Source: Spirochaetota bacterium (GTDB lineage Bacteria > Spirochaetota > UBA4802 > UBA5550). From it: DNA of 64,000 bases. A model generated the notes under the pieces. That model was not told where the DNA came from, ran no database searches, and saw only the letters and a program-made list of their open reading frames with translations. Both the position numbers and the translations under genes were made by a program. The DNA is taken from assembly GCA_017999915.1 (NCBI GenBank), contig JAGNKX010000014.1, positions 62,001-126,000 of the forward strand, read 5' to 3'. Within the stretch, counting starts at the first letter, position 1. The number at the start of each line of letters is the position of its first letter. Shown piece by piece: positions 6,575 to 18,497 of this stretch.

Positions 6575-9500
6575 ATGCAAGAGTCAAAAAAAGTCGTTAA
6601 TTTTGGCAAGATTAAGACGGGGCTTGAGCTGCCCAATTTGATAGAAATCCAGCTGAAGTCCTATGACTGGTTTCTCCAGCCCGGTGCGGTCAAGAAGAGG
6701 TCGCAGGGACTTCAGGCGGTGTTCGAGGAGATATTTCCGATAGAGAGCCCCCACGAGGACGTGGTCCTCGAATACCTCGATTACGAGATCGGGGATCCGA
6801 AATATTCGGAGCTCGAGTCGAAGGAGCGCGACGTCACCTATGCCGCGCCCCTGAAAGCGACCATACGGCTCATCAGGAAGGACAGCATGGAGGTGCGGGA
6901 GCAGTCGGTGTACATGGGGGATATTCCCCTCATGACGCCCCGCGGCACCTTTATCATCAACGGGGCCGAGCGGGTCGTGGTAAACCAGCTGCACCGCTCT
7001 CCCGGTATCTTCTTTTTCTACGAAGAAGCCGAGCGGATCTACAATTACCGCGTCATTCCTGACCGGGGATCGTGGCTCGAGTTCGAGATGGACCCGAAGG
7101 GCTACATCATCGCCCGGATCGACCGGAAGAAGAAGTTCCCGGTGACACTCCTCATAAAGGCCCTCGGGTACGAGACCGACGAGGAGGTGGTGAAGCTTTT
7201 CTACGGCACGAAGACGATCCGCCTTAAGAGCGATGAGGATTTCGACGTGCTCAACGGCAAGCGCGTCGCCCGCGACGTGGTCAGCAAGCAGACGGGCGAG
7301 GTCATCATCGAGGTCGGCGAGCGCATCAGTATGGACATGATCGACCGTCTGAAAGAGGAGAAAGTCCATGACGTCGAGGTGATCGAGTTCCCCAACAACA
7401 AGGAAGATTCGTACCTGAGCACGACCCTTGAGGTGGAGAAGGAATTCATCAACAAGCACGTGAAATCTTCGGCCGCCGGTGAGCTGAAGAAATCGGAGCT
7501 CGCCCTCCTGACGATCCACGCCATCATGTGGCAGAGCGAACCGACCAACCTCGAAAACGCCTCGGATCATTTCAAGCGCCTCTTCTTCGATCCGAAGACC
7601 TACAGCCTGGGAGCCGTCGGGCGTTACAAGATATCGAGCAAATTCGGGATGGAGGATTTCGCCACCCAGACCCTGAAACCTGAAGACATCATTTTTTCAC
7701 TGAAATACTTTTTATATCTCATCGCCGAGGCTGATGGATACGAGATTGACGATCCCGATCCGCGCTCCAAGACGCACAAGAAGATGATCCCCACGGTCGT
7801 CGACGACATCGACCACCTGGGGAACCGGCGTGTGCGTTCCGTCGGCGAGCTGATCATGAACCAGATCAAGATCGGCTTCCAGCGCATGGAGCGCGTCATC
7901 AAGGAGCGGATGACCATCCAGGACCTGGACGTCATCACACCGCAGGCGCTGATCAGCATCAAGCCGATCACGGCCGTCATTAACGAGTTCTTCGGCTCGA
8001 GCCAGCTTTCCCAGTTTATGGATCAGACCAACCCCCTGGCGGAGCTCACGCACAAGCGGAGGCTGAACGCCCTGGGGCCGGGCGGCCTCTCCCGCGAGCG
8101 GGCCGGATTCGAGGTGCGGGACGTGCACCCCTCCCACTACGGGCGGATGTGCCCCATCGAGACCCCTGAGGGACCGAACATCGGCCTCATCGTGTCCCTC
8201 AGCACCTACGCGCGGATAAACGATTACGGTTTCCTGGAGACCCCGTACCGGTACGTGGACAGCGGCAAGCTGACCGACCAGATCGAATATCTCACGGCTG
8301 ACCGGGAAGACCTCTATTTCATCGCCCAGGCGAACCAGGAGCTGGACGACAAGGGTAATTTTGTGAAGACCATGATCCCCTGCCGGCACCGGGGCAACTT
8401 CCCCTACAAGCGGCCGAAGGAGATCCAGTACATGGACGTCGCACCGCAGCAGATCTTCTCGGTGTCGACCTGCCTGATTCCCTTCCTGGAGCATGATGAC
8501 GCGAACCGGGCCCTGATGGGGTCCAACATGCAGCGCCAGGCGGTGCCGCTCATGATCGAGGAGGCGCCCTACGTGGGCACCGGCGTCGAGCCGAAGGCGG
8601 CCTATGATTCCGGCGTCCTCATGATATCGAACCATGGAGGCACGGTCGAGTCAGCCGATGCCGCGACCATCAAGATCAAGACGAGCGCCAGCGAGACCAT
8701 CAGCTATGATATGATGAAGTTCAAGCGGACCAACCAGGGCACCTGCTTCAACCAGCGGCCCGTGGTCAAGGAAGGGCAGAAAATCAAGAAGGGCGACGTC
8801 CTCGCCGACGGCCCGGCCACCGACAACGGCCGGCTGGCCCTGGGCAAGAACATCCTGGTTGCCTTCATGCCCTGGATGGGCTACAACTTCGAGGACGCCA
8901 TCCTCATATCTGAAAAGCTCGTCGAGAACGATACCTACACCTCGATCCATATCGAACAGTTCGAGGTGGAGGCGCGCGAGACCAAGCTCGGCCGCGAGGT
9001 GATCACCCGGGACATCCCGAACCTGTCGGAAAAAGCCTTCCGCGACCTCGACCAGGACGGCATCGTTCGCCGCGGTGCCTACGTGCAGCCCGACGACATC
9101 CTGGTGGGCAAGGTCACTCCCAAGGGCGAGCAGGACCTGACGCCGGAATACAAGCTGCTCCACTCGATCTTCGGCGAAAAGGCGCGGGAAGTCCGCGACA
9201 CCTCGCTCAGGGTCCCCAACGGCGTTGAGGGCATAGTCATAGACGTGAAGCGTTTTTCCCGCGAACAGGGTGACGAGCTCGCCCCCGGCGTGGAAGAACT
9301 GGTGAAGGTATATATAGCCGACAAGCGGAAGATATCGGTCGGCGACAAGATGGCGGGTCGCCACGGAAATAAGGGCGTTATCTCGAAAATCGTTCCGATT
9401 TACGACATGCCCTACCTGCCCGACGGGACGCCGATGGATATCGTGCTGAATCCCCTTTCTGTTCCGTCACGGATGAACCTGGGACAGCTCCTGGAAACGG

Positions 9501-10108
9501 AGTTGGGCTGGGCCGCTGAAAAGCTGAATACGCTTTTCGAGACACCGATATTCGACGGCGCCAAGGAGAGCGATATCCGCGAACTTTTGAAGAAGTCCGG
9601 GCTGCCGGAGACCTCCAAGTCGGTGCTGTACGACGGCCGCACGGGCATACCCTTCGAGCAGGAGGTCATGGTGGGCCAGATCTACATGCTGAAGCTCGCC
9701 CACATGGTGGACGACAAGATCCACGCCCGCTCCACCGGCCCGTACTCCCTGGTCACCCAGCAGCCTCTGGGCGGCAAGGCCCAGTTCGGCGGACAGCGCC
9801 TGGGAGAGATGGAGGTGTGGGCCCTTGAGGCGTACGGCGCGGCCTATACCCTGCAGGAGCTCCTCACGGTCAAGTCCGACGACATGCTCGGACGGGCGCG
9901 CATCTACGAGGCTATCGTAAAGGGCATAAATACGTCATCGCCGGGCATACCGGAGTCCTTCAACGTTCTCATCCAGGAGCTCCGCGGCCTCGCCCTTGAC
10001 GTCCGGATCTACGACGATAAGGGTAAGGAAATAAGCCTCTCCGAATGGAGCGAGGGCTACGGCAAGACCAAGAAGAGGATCAAGATAGACTCATTGAAGA
10101 ATATCTGA
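6575..10108 (+). CDS. rpoB: RNA polymerase beta subunit
   Basis: 1177 aa, shorter than E. coli (1342) because large lineage-specific insertions are absent. The rifampicin pocket ([42 protein letters not shown]), the active-site segment NFEDAI and [10 protein letters not shown] are intact. Residue 498, equivalent to E. coli 531, is Asn instead of Ser, a substitution known to give natural rifampicin resistance in spirochaetes. It follows the rplL attenuator and is separated from rpoC by an inserted-looking dyad. Confidence 0.98.
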   Translation: MQESKKVVNFGKIKTGLELPNLIEIQLKSYDWFLQPGAVKKRSQGLQAVFEEIFPIESPHEDVVLEYLDYEIGDPKYSELESKERDVTYAAPLKATIRLIRKDSMEVREQSVYMGDIPLMTPRGTFIINGAERVVVNQLHRSPGIFFFYEEAERIYNYRVIPDRGSWLEFEMDPKGYIIARIDRKKKFPVTLLIKALGYETDEEVVKLFYGTKTIRLKSDEDFDVLNGKRVARDVVSKQTGEVIIEVGERISMDMIDRLKEEKVHDVEVIEFPNNKEDSYLSTTLEVEKEFINKHVKSSAAGELKKSELALLTIHAIMWQSEPTNLENASDHFKRLFFDPKTYSLGAVGRYKISSKFGMEDFATQTLKPEDIIFSLKYFLYLIAEADGYEIDDPDPRSKTHKKMIPTVVDDIDHLGNRRVRSVGELIMNQIKIGFQRMERVIKERMTIQDLDVITPQALISIKPITAVINEFFGSSQLSQFMDQTNPLAELTHKRRLNALGPGGLSRERAGFEVRDVHPSHYGRMCPIETPEGPNIGLIVSLSTYARINDYGFLETPYRYVDSGKLTDQIEYLTADREDLYFIAQANQELDDKGNFVKTMIPCRHRGNFPYKRPKEIQYMDVAPQQIFSVSTCLIPFLEHDDANRALMGSNMQRQAVPLMIEEAPYVGTGVEPKAAYDSGVLMISNHGGTVESADAATIKIKTSASETISYDMMKFKRTNQGTCFNQRPVVKEGQKIKKGDVLADGPATDNGRLALGKNILVAFMPWMGYNFEDAILISEKLVENDTYTSIHIEQFEVEARETKLGREVITRDIPNLSEKAFRDLDQDGIVRRGAYVQPDDILVGKVTPKGEQDLTPEYKLLHSIFGEKAREVRDTSLRVPNGVEGIVIDVKRFSREQGDELAPGVEELVKVYIADKRKISVGDKMAGRHGNKGVISKIVPIYDMPYLPDGTPMDIVLNPLSVPSRMNLGQLLETELGWAAEKLNTLFETPIFDGAKESDIRELLKKSGLPETSKSVLYDGRTGIPFEQEVMVGQIYMLKLAHMVDDKIHARSTGPYSLVTQQPLGGKAQFGGQRLGEMEVWALEAYGAAYTLQELLTVKSDDMLGRARIYEAIVKGINTSSPGIPESFNVLIQELRGLALDVRIYDDKGKEISLSEWSEGYGKTKKRIKIDSLKNI

Positions 10109-10237
10109 CCTCACCCGCGCTCTGCGCACCCTCTCCCATGATGCTCGGAAAAAAGGAGAGGGTTTCCGCACTAAGCGCTTAATCTTACCCCCTTTCCTTT
10201 CTTCAATTCTTAATGGGAGAGGGGCCGGGGGTGAGGG
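10109..10237. repeat. Inverted-repeat element between rpoB and rpoC
   Basis: CCTCACCC (10109-10116) and ACCCTCTCCCAT (about 10128-10139) are mirrored by ATGGGAGAGGGG (10213-10224) and GGGTGAGG (10229-10236). The element begins immediately after the rpoB stop and fills most of the 176-bp spacer. Similar GGGAGAGGGG...GGGTGAGG elements occur between genes in many unrelated genomes (from memory), so this is probably a mobile non-coding repeat. Confidence 0.7.
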
Positions 10238-10284
10238 ATGATAGATGGAATTTAGAAGTAAACAACTCTTTCAGAGGATGCAAC

Positions 10285-13200
10285 ATGAGAGATTTTAACG
10301 ATTTCAGTTCAATCCAGATTAAATTAGCTTCGCCTGACCAGATACGCGAGTGGTCCTACGGCGAGGTTAAAAAACCTGAGACCATAAACTACCGGACCCT
10401 GAAGCCGGAGCGGGACGGGCTGTTCTGCGAGAAGATTTTCGGAACGACCAAGGAGTGGGAGTGCTACTGCGGCAAGTTCAAGTCGATCCGGTACAAGGGC
10501 GTCATCTGTGACCGCTGCGGCGTCGAGGTAACGCACTACAAGGTCCGCCGCGAGCGGGGCGGCCATATCGAGCTGGCCTGTCCCGTGGCCCACATCTGGT
10601 ACTACCGCTCGGTTCCCTCGAGGCTGGGACTCCTCCTAGACCTCACGGTCAATACGCTGAAATCGGTCCTGTATTATGAAAAATATATCGTCATCGATCC
10701 CGGTGACGCGGCCGAGGAGGACATAAAGATCGGCGACTCCCTTGACGAGGAAGCCTTCCTGGCCATGAACGAAAAATACGGCGATACCCTGGTCTGCGGG
10801 ATGGGCGCCACGGCTATCAAGGACCTCCTCACCAGGATCGACCTTGACGAGGAATCGCGTCAGATCAGGGCCACGATCCAGGCCAAGGCGAAAAAAGAGA
10901 AAGACGCGAAGATAGACAAGAAGCTGATCAAGCGGCTTGAGATAATCGAGGCCTTCAAGGAATCGGGAAACGAGACCGACTGGATGATACTGGACACCAT
11001 CCCCGTCATACCCCCGGAGCTCAGGCCGATGGTCCAGCTCGACGGCGGGCGCTTCGCCACCTCAGACCTGAACGACCTCTACCGGCGCGTCATCAACCGG
11101 AACAACCGCCTGAAGCGGCTCCTGATGCTCCGCGCGCCGGAGATCATCGTGCGGAACGAGAAGCGGATGCTCCAGGAAGCGGTGGACGCCCTCTTTGACA
11201 ATAGCCGGCGGAAGCGCGCGGTCAAGGGAAAGGGGAACAGGCCCCTCAAGTCGCTGTCGGACATGCTCAAGGGCAAGCAGGGCCGGTTCCGCCAGAACCT
11301 CCTCGGGAAGCGGGTCGACTATTCCGGCCGGTCCGTCATCGTCATAGGCCCCGAGCTTAAGCTGTACCAGTGCGGCCTCCCCAAGAAGATGGCCGTCGAG
11401 CTCTTCAAGCCCTTCATCATGAAGCGCCTTGTCGATAAGGACTATGTCCAGAACATCAAGTCCTCCAAGAAGATGGTCGAGAACGAACGCCCCGAGGTAT
11501 GGGAAGTCCTCGAGGAAGTCATATCCGAACACCCGGTGCTCCTGAACAGGGCCCCGACGCTGCACCGGCTGGGGATCCAGGCCTTTGAGCCGATCCTGGT
11601 GGAAGGGAAGGCGATCCGCCTTCATCCCCTGGTCTGCCACGCCTACAACGCCGACTTCGACGGCGACCAGATGGCGGTGCACGTGCCGCTGTCGCCGCGG
11701 GCCCAGATGGAGTGCTGGACCCTGATGCTTTCGTCGCACAACCTCCTGTCGCCGGCCAACGGCCACCCGGTGGTGTCGCCGACGCAGGACATCGTCCTCG
11801 GTATTTTCTATCTCACCTCGATCCTCGAGGGCGCGCCCGGCGAGGGCAAGCTCTTCGACGAGGAGTCGGAACTGCTCAGGGCCGTTGATTACGGCCAGGT
11901 GAAGATGCGTTCCAAGATCAAGTTCGTCAACAAAAACAATGAAATCATTGAGACTTCGGCGGGACGCCTTATCTTCAACGGCCTGCTGCCCGCCGGCCAC
12001 CCCTTTGTGAACCGCGTCATCAACGACAAGGAGCTCTCGCACCTTATTTCCGTGATCCTGCGGCAGTACGGGCCTAATGTCACGGTGAAGATGCTCGACG
12101 ACATTAAGGAGGCCGGGTACAAGTATGCGACGATATTCGCGCCGACCATATCCATGTCGGACATCATCGTGCCGACGGTGAAGCGCGAGATTATCGTCGA
12201 GGAAGACAAGAAGCTCGAGAAGATAGAGAACGAATACCGCAACGGCTACATCACCAACGAGGAGCGTTACAACCGCGTTATCAATCTCTGGACCAACGCC
12301 AACGAGATCATCGCCGACAAGATGTTCGAGGAACTGTCGGCCAACACCAACGGTTTTAACCCGATCTATGTCATGGCCCAGTCCGGCGCCCGGGGAAGCA
12401 AGCAGCAGATCCGCCAGCTGGCGGGGATGCGCGGCCTCATGGCGAAGCCGTCGGGGGAAATTATCGAGGTTCCCATCAGGACCAACTTCAAGGAGGGCCT
12501 CACGGTCCTGGAATACTTCATCTCGACCAACGGCGCCCGGAAAGGCCTCGCCGACACGGCCCTCAAAACGGCCGACGCCGGTTACCTGACGCGGCGTCTC
12601 GTGGACATCGCCCAGGATGTGGTCATTTCCACGGTAGACTGCGGCACCACCATCGGCATTGACATTTACGCCATCAAGGAAGGCGACGATGTGATCGAAT
12701 CCCTCGGCGACAGGGCCCTGGGACGCACCCTCCTCTACGACCTGCTTCACCCGGTCACGGGGGACGTCATCTGCAAGGCGGACGAGATCGTCACCGAGGA
12801 AATAGCGGAGCTCATAGATCAGCTGGACATCGACTCCATCGAGATTCGGTCCGTCCTCACCTGCGAGGCCAAGCACGGCGTGTGCAGCAAGTGCTACGGA
12901 CGCAACCTGGCCAACGCGATGCCGGTGGACATCGGCGAGGCCGTCGGGATCATCGCCGCCCAGTCGATCGGCCAGCCGGGAACGCAGTTGACCATGCGTA
13001 CCTTCCACATCGGCGGCATCGCGTCGCGGGCTGTCGAAGAGAGCGAGATCAAGCTCAGCTATCCCTCCTACGTAAAGGAAATAACGTCGAAAACCATCAG
13101 GACCGAGGATGAGAAATCCGAGGAAAAGAAGACGATCTCGGTCCGGCGTGGATATCTCATCATACAGAGGGTCGTATCCGAGATGACCCTGAAGGGCGAG

Positions 13201-14526
13201 CCGGAACTTCTTGTCGGCGAAAACGAGAAGGTCTACGCCGGAGTGAAGATAGCCAAGACCGAAGACGGCGAGGACATCATCGCGAAGAACTCCGGCCTGG
13301 TTAAACCCGTAAAGAACAAGGTGTACATACTGGGCGATCCCCACTCCATTCCGATCAACGTGGGAACTGAGATTAGGGCGAAAGCGGGCAGGTTCTACGA
13401 CAGGAACGAGATCCTTGCCGCCTTCGACCCGTGGTTCGAGCCGATCCTGACGGAAGTGACCGGCAAGGTCGAGTTCGTCGATGTCGAGCTCAACAAGAGC
13501 CTCCGGGAGGAGATAGATCCGTCGTCGAACGTAACCAAGCGGGTCATCGTGGAGTACAAGACCGAGAAGCTGCAGCCGCGCGTTGACATCGTCGGGCCGT
13601 CGAAGCAGGTCATCACCTACCTCCTGCCGAAGGGGGCCAACCTGATGGTCAACAGCAACGACAAGGTGACGGCCGGAACTATCCTCGCGAAGATTCCGCG
13701 GGGCGCTGAGAAAACCAAGGACATCACCGGCGGTCTGCCGCGGGTCGCGGAGCTCTTCGAGGCCAGGGCGCCGAAGGACGCCGCCACGCTTTCAGAGCTC
13801 GACGGCACCATAGAGATCGGCGACACCGTGAAGAACAAGCGCAAGATCATCGTCACCGGCGAGGACGGAACGGTGAAGGAATATTCGATTCCCGTTTCCA
13901 AGTTCCTCCGCGTCCAGGACCGCGACTTTATAGCCAAGGGCGAGCAGGTGGACGACGGCGCCGTGGATCCCCATGAGATCCTCAAGATCAAGGGGCCGCG
14001 GGAGCTGCAGAAATTCCTGGTCAACGAGATCCAGGAGGTGTACCGCCTCCAGGGCGTCTCGATCAACGACAAGCATATAGAGGTCATCGTTCGGCAGATG
14101 CTCCGGAAGGTCAAGCTTACCGATCCGGGCGATTCGACCTTCGTCATAGAGCAGATCGTGGACAAATTTGATTTTGTCGATGAGAACGAGCGGGTGCTCA
14201 ATGAGGGCGGGAAGCCGGCGACGGCCATCCCGATCCTTATGGGGATCACCAAGGCAGCTCTCAACACCGAGTCCTTTATCTCCGCGGCCTCGTTCCAGGA
14301 GACGACGAGGGTCCTCACCGATGCCGCGATCAAGGGGAAAGTCGATAATCTCAGGGGCCTCAAGGAGAATGTCATCATAGGACACCTGATCCCGGCCGGA
14401 ACCGGTGTTCGCCAGTACGGCAACATCAGCGTATATGAAAACGAGATCGGCGACCTCGAGGGGCCGCCTCCGGGCGAGGCCGAACAGATTGCGTCCGATG
14501 AAGAGGTTGTAGCGGATAACGAGTAG
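10285..14526 (+). CDS. rpoC: RNA polymerase beta-prime subunit
   Basis: 1413 aa from the ATG at 10285, which has an AGAGGA site; the upstream in-frame ATG at 10213 lies inside the inverted repeat and gives a non-conserved 24-residue extension. The N-terminal zinc ribbon uses Cys60, Cys62, Cys75 and Cys78. The catalytic loop NADFDGD places the Mg-binding aspartates at 457, 459 and 461. The second zinc site includes Cys860, Cys867 and Cys870 plus the Cys of VDCGTT, and the trigger-loop region [19 protein letters not shown] follows the second zinc site. The C terminus ends with an acidic tail. Confidence 0.98.
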   Translation: MRDFNDFSSIQIKLASPDQIREWSYGEVKKPETINYRTLKPERDGLFCEKIFGTTKEWECYCGKFKSIRYKGVICDRCGVEVTHYKVRRERGGHIELACPVAHIWYYRSVPSRLGLLLDLTVNTLKSVLYYEKYIVIDPGDAAEEDIKIGDSLDEEAFLAMNEKYGDTLVCGMGATAIKDLLTRIDLDEESRQIRATIQAKAKKEKDAKIDKKLIKRLEIIEAFKESGNETDWMILDTIPVIPPELRPMVQLDGGRFATSDLNDLYRRVINRNNRLKRLLMLRAPEIIVRNEKRMLQEAVDALFDNSRRKRAVKGKGNRPLKSLSDMLKGKQGRFRQNLLGKRVDYSGRSVIVIGPELKLYQCGLPKKMAVELFKPFIMKRLVDKDYVQNIKSSKKMVENERPEVWEVLEEVISEHPVLLNRAPTLHRLGIQAFEPILVEGKAIRLHPLVCHAYNADFDGDQMAVHVPLSPRAQMECWTLMLSSHNLLSPANGHPVVSPTQDIVLGIFYLTSILEGAPGEGKLFDEESELLRAVDYGQVKMRSKIKFVNKNNEIIETSAGRLIFNGLLPAGHPFVNRVINDKELSHLISVILRQYGPNVTVKMLDDIKEAGYKYATIFAPTISMSDIIVPTVKREIIVEEDKKLEKIENEYRNGYITNEERYNRVINLWTNANEIIADKMFEELSANTNGFNPIYVMAQSGARGSKQQIRQLAGMRGLMAKPSGEIIEVPIRTNFKEGLTVLEYFISTNGARKGLADTALKTADAGYLTRRLVDIAQDVVISTVDCGTTIGIDIYAIKEGDDVIESLGDRALGRTLLYDLLHPVTGDVICKADEIVTEEIAELIDQLDIDSIEIRSVLTCEAKHGVCSKCYGRNLANAMPVDIGEAVGIIAAQSIGQPGTQLTMRTFHIGGIASRAVEESEIKLSYPSYVKEITSKTIRTEDEKSEEKKTISVRRGYLIIQRVVSEMTLKGEPELLVGENEKVYAGVKIAKTEDGEDIIAKNSGLVKPVKNKVYILGDPHSIPINVGTEIRAKAGRFYDRNEILAAFDPWFEPILTEVTGKVEFVDVELNKSLREEIDPSSNVTKRVIVEYKTEKLQPRVDIVGPSKQVITYLLPKGANLMVNSNDKVTAGTILAKIPRGAEKTKDITGGLPRVAELFEARAPKDAATLSELDGTIEIGDTVKNKRKIIVTGEDGTVKEYSIPVSKFLRVQDRDFIAKGEQVDDGAVDPHEILKIKGPRELQKFLVNEIQEVYRLQGVSINDKHIEVIVRQMLRKVKLTDPGDSTFVIEQIVDKFDFVDENERVLNEGGKPATAIPILMGITKAALNTESFISAASFQETTRVLTDAAIKGKVDNLRGLKENVIIGHLIPAGTGVRQYGNISVYENEIGDLEGPPPGEAEQIASDEEVVADNE

Positions 14527-14534
14527 GGAACAGC

Positions 14535-14566
14535 GGCTTCCCGGGATTCCATGGGCGCGGGAAGCC
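14535..14566 (+). terminator. Hairpin after rpoC, no T-run
   Basis: A 9-bp perfect stem GGCTTCCCG/CGGGAAGCC with a 14-nt loop lies 8 bp after the stop. The lack of a T-run makes it more likely an mRNA stabilising or processing structure than an intrinsic terminator. A TTGACA at 14596-14601 downstream could be part of a new rpsL promoter, but I see no matching -10. Confidence 0.45.
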
Positions 14567-14699
14567 TGCCTTACACGATTAATCAAATTAATAACTTGAC
14601 AAAAAATATCATAATTCGCAAATACCATTTTATCGTTCAAGAAATCCCGGCGATGGTATGAATATACGATATTATATGTAATCAGGAACAGGAGTACTA

Positions 14700-15074
14700 A
14701 TGCCAACAATCAATCAGTTAATTCGTCAGGGACGGGAAATGAAGAGAAAAAAGACAAAATCCCCCGCCCTCAAGAACTGCCCGCAGAAGCGCGGCGTATG
14801 CACCAGGGTAATGACCTTTACCCCGAAGAAACCGAACTCGGCCCTGCGGAAGGTGGCGCGGGTGCGCCTTACCAACGGCATTGAAGTGACGGCTTATATC
14901 CCCGGCATCGGCCACAACCTGCAGGAGCACAGCGCGGTGCTTATCCGGGGCGGCCGTGTCAAGGACCTGCCGGGCGTCAGGTACCACATTATCCGGGGGA
15001 CCCTGGACACCCTCGGTGTGGACGATCGTAAAAAGAGCCGGTCAAAATACGGGACCAAGCGGCCCAAGGCATAA
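14700..15074 (+). CDS. rpsL: Ribosomal protein uS12
   Basis: 124 aa. The decoding-centre loops [11 protein letters not shown] and [13 protein letters not shown] are unchanged, so the streptomycin-contact lysines are wild-type and nothing predicts target-based resistance. An AACAGGAG site precedes the ATG. First gene of a truncated str operon; rpsG follows after 22 bp. Confidence 0.97.
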   Translation: MPTINQLIRQGREMKRKKTKSPALKNCPQKRGVCTRVMTFTPKKPNSALRKVARVRLTNGIEVTAYIPGIGHNLQEHSAVLIRGGRVKDLPGVRYHIIRGTLDTLGVDDRKKSRSKYGTKRPKA

Positions 15075-15084
15075 TCATTGATAG

Positions 15085-15564
<480 letters not shown>

Positions 15565-15578
15565 GTTGAAGTCAATCA

Positions 15579-15609
15579 CATGCCCCCGCCGCTGGCGGGG
15601 GCATGTTTT
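15579..15609 (+). terminator. Terminator 1 after rpsG
   Basis: A very strong 12-bp perfect stem CATGCCCCCGCC/GGCGGGGGCATG with a 3-nt loop is followed by TTTT. Confidence 0.9.
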
Positions 15610-15629
15610 GTATAATATGAAATTGTTCG

Positions 15630-15655
15630 AAATACCAGGCTTTCCTGGTATTTTT
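15630..15655 (+). terminator. Terminator 2 after rpsG
   Basis: A 10-bp perfect stem AAATACCAGG/CCTGGTATTT with loop CTTT runs into a T-run. It lies 25 bp after the first terminator. Confidence 0.85.
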
Positions 15656-15720
15656 ACATCTGGTGAATCTATCATTTTTTTGCATAAAAGGGATTCATTT
15701 GAAATGCCGCAATTGCAAAC

Positions 15721-15870
15721 GCGGCAGATATCTCACTTGTTCCGCCTCGTAGTTACGTCCCTGTAAGACTCGGCTGTCGACCTCATCCGTGACGCTACTA
15801 CTGCCAGGATGGCAGGAGTGCCGCGAAGGACAGGAGGTCCGAGAGCGGCCTCGTTGAGATATCATGCCGC
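15721..15870. repeat. Palindromic interspersed repeat, copy 2
   Basis: Terminal inverted repeats GCGGCAGATATCTCA (15721-15735) and its complement with one extra base (15855-15870) close a 150-bp element; weaker pairing extends outward to about 15712 and 15881. The core 15741-15774 (TCCGCCTCGTA ... ACTCGGC) matches copy 1. A small inner hairpin CTGCC-AGGAT-GGCAG is also present. No ORF. Confidence 0.7.
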
Positions 15871-15943
15871 TTTTACACGCAATCACATCGGCCAGGCTGC
15901 TCTGATGCTTTTCACGGCATCTACATGAATACTGAAGGTATAT

Positions 15944-18031
15944 ATGCCACGGGAACTGCCCCTCAACAGAACGCGCAATATCGGCATCATGGCCCACATC
16001 GATGCCGGCAAAACGACGCTTACGGAGAGGATCCTTTTCTATACCGGCAAGACCCACAAGTTGGGGGAAGTGCACGAAGGGACCGCGGAGATGGACTGGA
16101 TGGTGCAGGAAAAGGAGCGGGGCATCACCATCACGGCGGCTGCGACCTCCTGTTTCTGGAAGAACACGATCATCAATATCATCGACACGCCGGGCCACGT
16201 CGATTTCACCATGGAGGTGGAGCGGAGCCTGCGAGTTCTCGATTCGGCCATCGCCGTGTTTGACGGCGTAGCCGGAGTCGAGCCGCAGTCGGAGACCGTG
16301 TGGCGCCAGGCAGACCACTACCACATTCCGCGCATCTGCTTCGTGAACAAGATGGACCGGGTGGGCGCCGATTTCGAGCGGTGCCTGGCCATGATCCGGG
16401 AAAAGCTTCACGCGGTTCCGCTGCCCCTCCAGATCCCTATGGGCACCGAGGACGCGCACCGCGGCGTCGTGGACCTCGTAACGATGAAGGCCCTTGCCTG
16501 GACCGATGAGCTGGGCAATGAAATCGCGGAAGCGGCGATCCCCGCCGAGTTAGCCGAAAAGGCCCGGTCATACCGGGAAGCGCTCATTGAAACCGTGGCG
16601 GAGCACGATGACGCGATCATGCACAAGTACCTGGAAGGCGAGGAGCCGGCCGAGCAGGAAATAAGGGACGTCATAAGGAAAATAACCGCTGAAACAGCGG
16701 TGTTTCCCGTGCTGTGCGGATCAGCTCTCCGCAACAAGGGGGTGCAGCCGGTCCTTGACGCCATCGTGGAATATCTTCCCTCGCCCCGTGACATCAAGCC
16801 CGTCGAGGGCCATAATCCTAAAAATACAGAAGAGATCGTCACGCGGGAGGCGAGCGACAAGGCCCCCTTCTGCGGCCTGGTGTTCAAGCTGATGAGCGAT
16901 CCCTACGTGGGCAAGCTGTCCTACCTGCGGGTCTACTCCGGGCACATCAAGACCGGCGATCAGGTATTCAATGTCACGACCGGCAAGAAGGAGCGTCTCC
17001 AGCGGTGCCTCCGCATGCACGCCAACGACCGGGAGGACATCAAGGAAGTCTACACCGGCGACATCGTCGCGGTGGTGGGATTGCGGAGCGCCCGCACCGG
17101 CGATACGCTGGCCGACGAATTCAACCCGGTACTCCTTGAAAAAATGGAATTCCCGGATCCGGTCATCTCCGTGGCCATCGAGCCGAAGACGAAAGCCGAC
17201 CAGGAAAAGCTGGAAGCTGCCCTGCGGCGCCTCGAAGAGGAAGATCCCACCTTCCATGTCAATGCCGACCCGGGATCGGGTCAGACCCTGATATCGGGCA
17301 TGGGGGAGCTCCACCTTGAGATAATCGTGGACCGGATCACCCGCGAATTCAACATACAGGCAAACGTGGGGAAACCACAGGTGACCTACAAGGAGACCAT
17401 CACCAGGGGCACCGAATCGGAATACAGGTACGAGAAACAGATCGGCGGCAAGGACCAGTTCGGCCACGTGGTTATACGCATGGAGCCGGGACAGGCCGGG
17501 ACCGGCCTTGTCTTCAAGAACGAGCTCAGGGGCGATGAGATCCCGGCCGCTCTGATCAAGGACGTCGAAGCGGGCCTGGGTGACGCCATGCAGGCCGGCG
17601 TAATAGCCGGATACAAGATGGATGACGTTGCCGTGTCCCTGATCGGCGGGTCCTACAATGAGACCGCGTCGATTCCCATGGCGTACCGCATCGCAGCCAA
17701 CAACGCCTTCAAGGAGGGGGCACGCAAGGCCGGGCCTGCCCTCATGGAGCCCATCATGAAGCTGGAAGTCGTCTGCCCCGATGAATACACCGGGGACGTC
17801 ATCAATGACATCAATTCGCGGCGGGGCAGGATCGATAATATCAACATCAGGGGCATGCTGAAGGTCATTGACGCCTTCGTTCCCCTCTCGGAAGTGTTCG
17901 GCTACGCCACCAGCGTTCGGTCCATGAGCCAGGGAAGGGCGACCCACACATTGCAGGTTTCCCATTACGAGATCGTCCCCAAAGAAATAACTGATAGGAT
18001 TATCGGGAGGATGAGCGGCATTTTTTATTGA
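15944..18031 (+). CDS. fusA: Translation elongation factor G
   Basis: 695 aa. GTPase motifs are complete: AHIDAGKTT (P-loop), RGITITAA (switch I), DTPGHVDFT (G3), NKMDR (G4) and GSAL (G5). Domains II-V follow, including the domain IV segment [15 protein letters not shown]. It translocates tRNA-mRNA on the ribosome. It is uncoupled from rpsG by two terminators and from tuf by a 466-bp spacer, so it is probably its own unit. An EF-G paralogue specialised for recycling cannot be excluded without a tree. Confidence 0.93.
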   Translation: MPRELPLNRTRNIGIMAHIDAGKTTLTERILFYTGKTHKLGEVHEGTAEMDWMVQEKERGITITAAATSCFWKNTIINIIDTPGHVDFTMEVERSLRVLDSAIAVFDGVAGVEPQSETVWRQADHYHIPRICFVNKMDRVGADFERCLAMIREKLHAVPLPLQIPMGTEDAHRGVVDLVTMKALAWTDELGNEIAEAAIPAELAEKARSYREALIETVAEHDDAIMHKYLEGEEPAEQEIRDVIRKITAETAVFPVLCGSALRNKGVQPVLDAIVEYLPSPRDIKPVEGHNPKNTEEIVTREASDKAPFCGLVFKLMSDPYVGKLSYLRVYSGHIKTGDQVFNVTTGKKERLQRCLRMHANDREDIKEVYTGDIVAVVGLRSARTGDTLADEFNPVLLEKMEFPDPVISVAIEPKTKADQEKLEAALRRLEEEDPTFHVNADPGSGQTLISGMGELHLEIIVDRITREFNIQANVGKPQVTYKETITRGTESEYRYEKQIGGKDQFGHVVIRMEPGQAGTGLVFKNELRGDEIPAALIKDVEAGLGDAMQAGVIAGYKMDDVAVSLIGGSYNETASIPMAYRIAANNAFKEGARKAGPALMEPIMKLEVVCPDEYTGDVINDINSRRGRIDNINIRGMLKVIDAFVPLSEVFGYATSVRSMSQGRATHTLQVSHYEIVPKEITDRIIGRMSGIFY

Positions 18032-18091
18032 TCGTGCATGCCAAAACGGCAGAAACACGGTTTTTGGAAAAAATTTTTAAATATTCGAAAA

Positions 18092-18118
18092 TCCGGTATT
18101 TTCATTAAAAATGCCGGA
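18092..18118 (+). terminator. Possible fusA terminator
   Basis: TCCGGTATTTT pairs with AAAATGCCGGA (one G-U pair) across a 5-nt loop, 60 bp after fusA. No T-run follows, so this is uncertain. Confidence 0.4.
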
Positions 18119-18217
18119 AGGGCAACACCTGAAAATAGTTTGGGTACCAGTAAACGATCTGAAATCTGATTTTTTTATCGATAAAACATTAATTTAGAAT
18201 AATTTTTTATTAATTTG

Positions 18218-18246
18218 TTGACAGAATAAGCACATTTTTTTTAATT
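18218..18246 (+). promoter_or_regulatory. Candidate tuf promoter
   Basis: Perfect -35 TTGACA (18218-18223) with a 17-bp spacer and a poor -10 TTAATT (18241-18246), in very AT-rich DNA. Confidence 0.45.
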
Positions 18247-18356
18247 CTAAAACTCGCAATTTGTATGGGCAAAAATTGAACGGTACGCATAAAATTTGTA
18301 TTTTTTTAATGTTTTAAATAAAAAATGCAATTTTTAACCTGATATGAGTACCAAAA

Positions 18357-18420
18357 AAGGAAACAACCTAATTCGTTTTGTCAAAAGTTTCCTTATAACA
18401 ATTTTATTCTTTATTGTTAT
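18357..18420 (+). promoter_or_regulatory. Tandem leader hairpins upstream of tuf
   Basis: AAGGAAAC (18357-18364) pairs with GTTTCCTT (18387-18394), and immediately after it ATAACAAT (18395-18402) pairs with ATTGTTAT (18413-18420). Both are perfect 8-bp stems, 78 bp before the start codon. They may regulate or protect tuf mRNA. Confidence 0.45.
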
Positions 18421-18497
18421 ACATTAATATCATCCTTTTTGTGGGTAGATATTTTACTTAATGTTGTGCAGGAAAAATAATTAAGGAGTGAAATCCA

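Larger units (their letters stand above)
15565..15943. other. 379-bp rpsG-fusA spacer
   Basis: It contains two consecutive intrinsic terminators (15579-15609 and 15630-15655), a palindromic repeat (15721-15870) and no credible ORF. A fusA promoter must lie here but I cannot point to a clear one. Confidence 0.7.
18032..18497. other. 466-bp AT-rich fusA-tuf spacer
   Basis: It holds an imperfect stem (18092-18118), a TTGACA promoter candidate (18218-18223) and two tandem hairpins close to tuf (18357-18394 and 18395-18420). No ORF is credible. If transcription starts near 18250, tuf mRNA has a leader of roughly 250 nt. Confidence 0.6.

Noticed and set aside
10213-10284. N-terminal extension of RpoC by 24 residues
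   Set aside because: It reads through the inverted repeat, is not conserved and the ATG at 10285 has a good ribosome site.
11062-13344. 760-codon open frame on the minus strand
   Set aside because: It is antisense to rpoC in GC-rich DNA, has no ribosome site and reads as the complement of conserved rpoC motifs.
16721-18058. 445-codon minus-strand frame
   Set aside because: Shadow of fusA; no signature or start signal.
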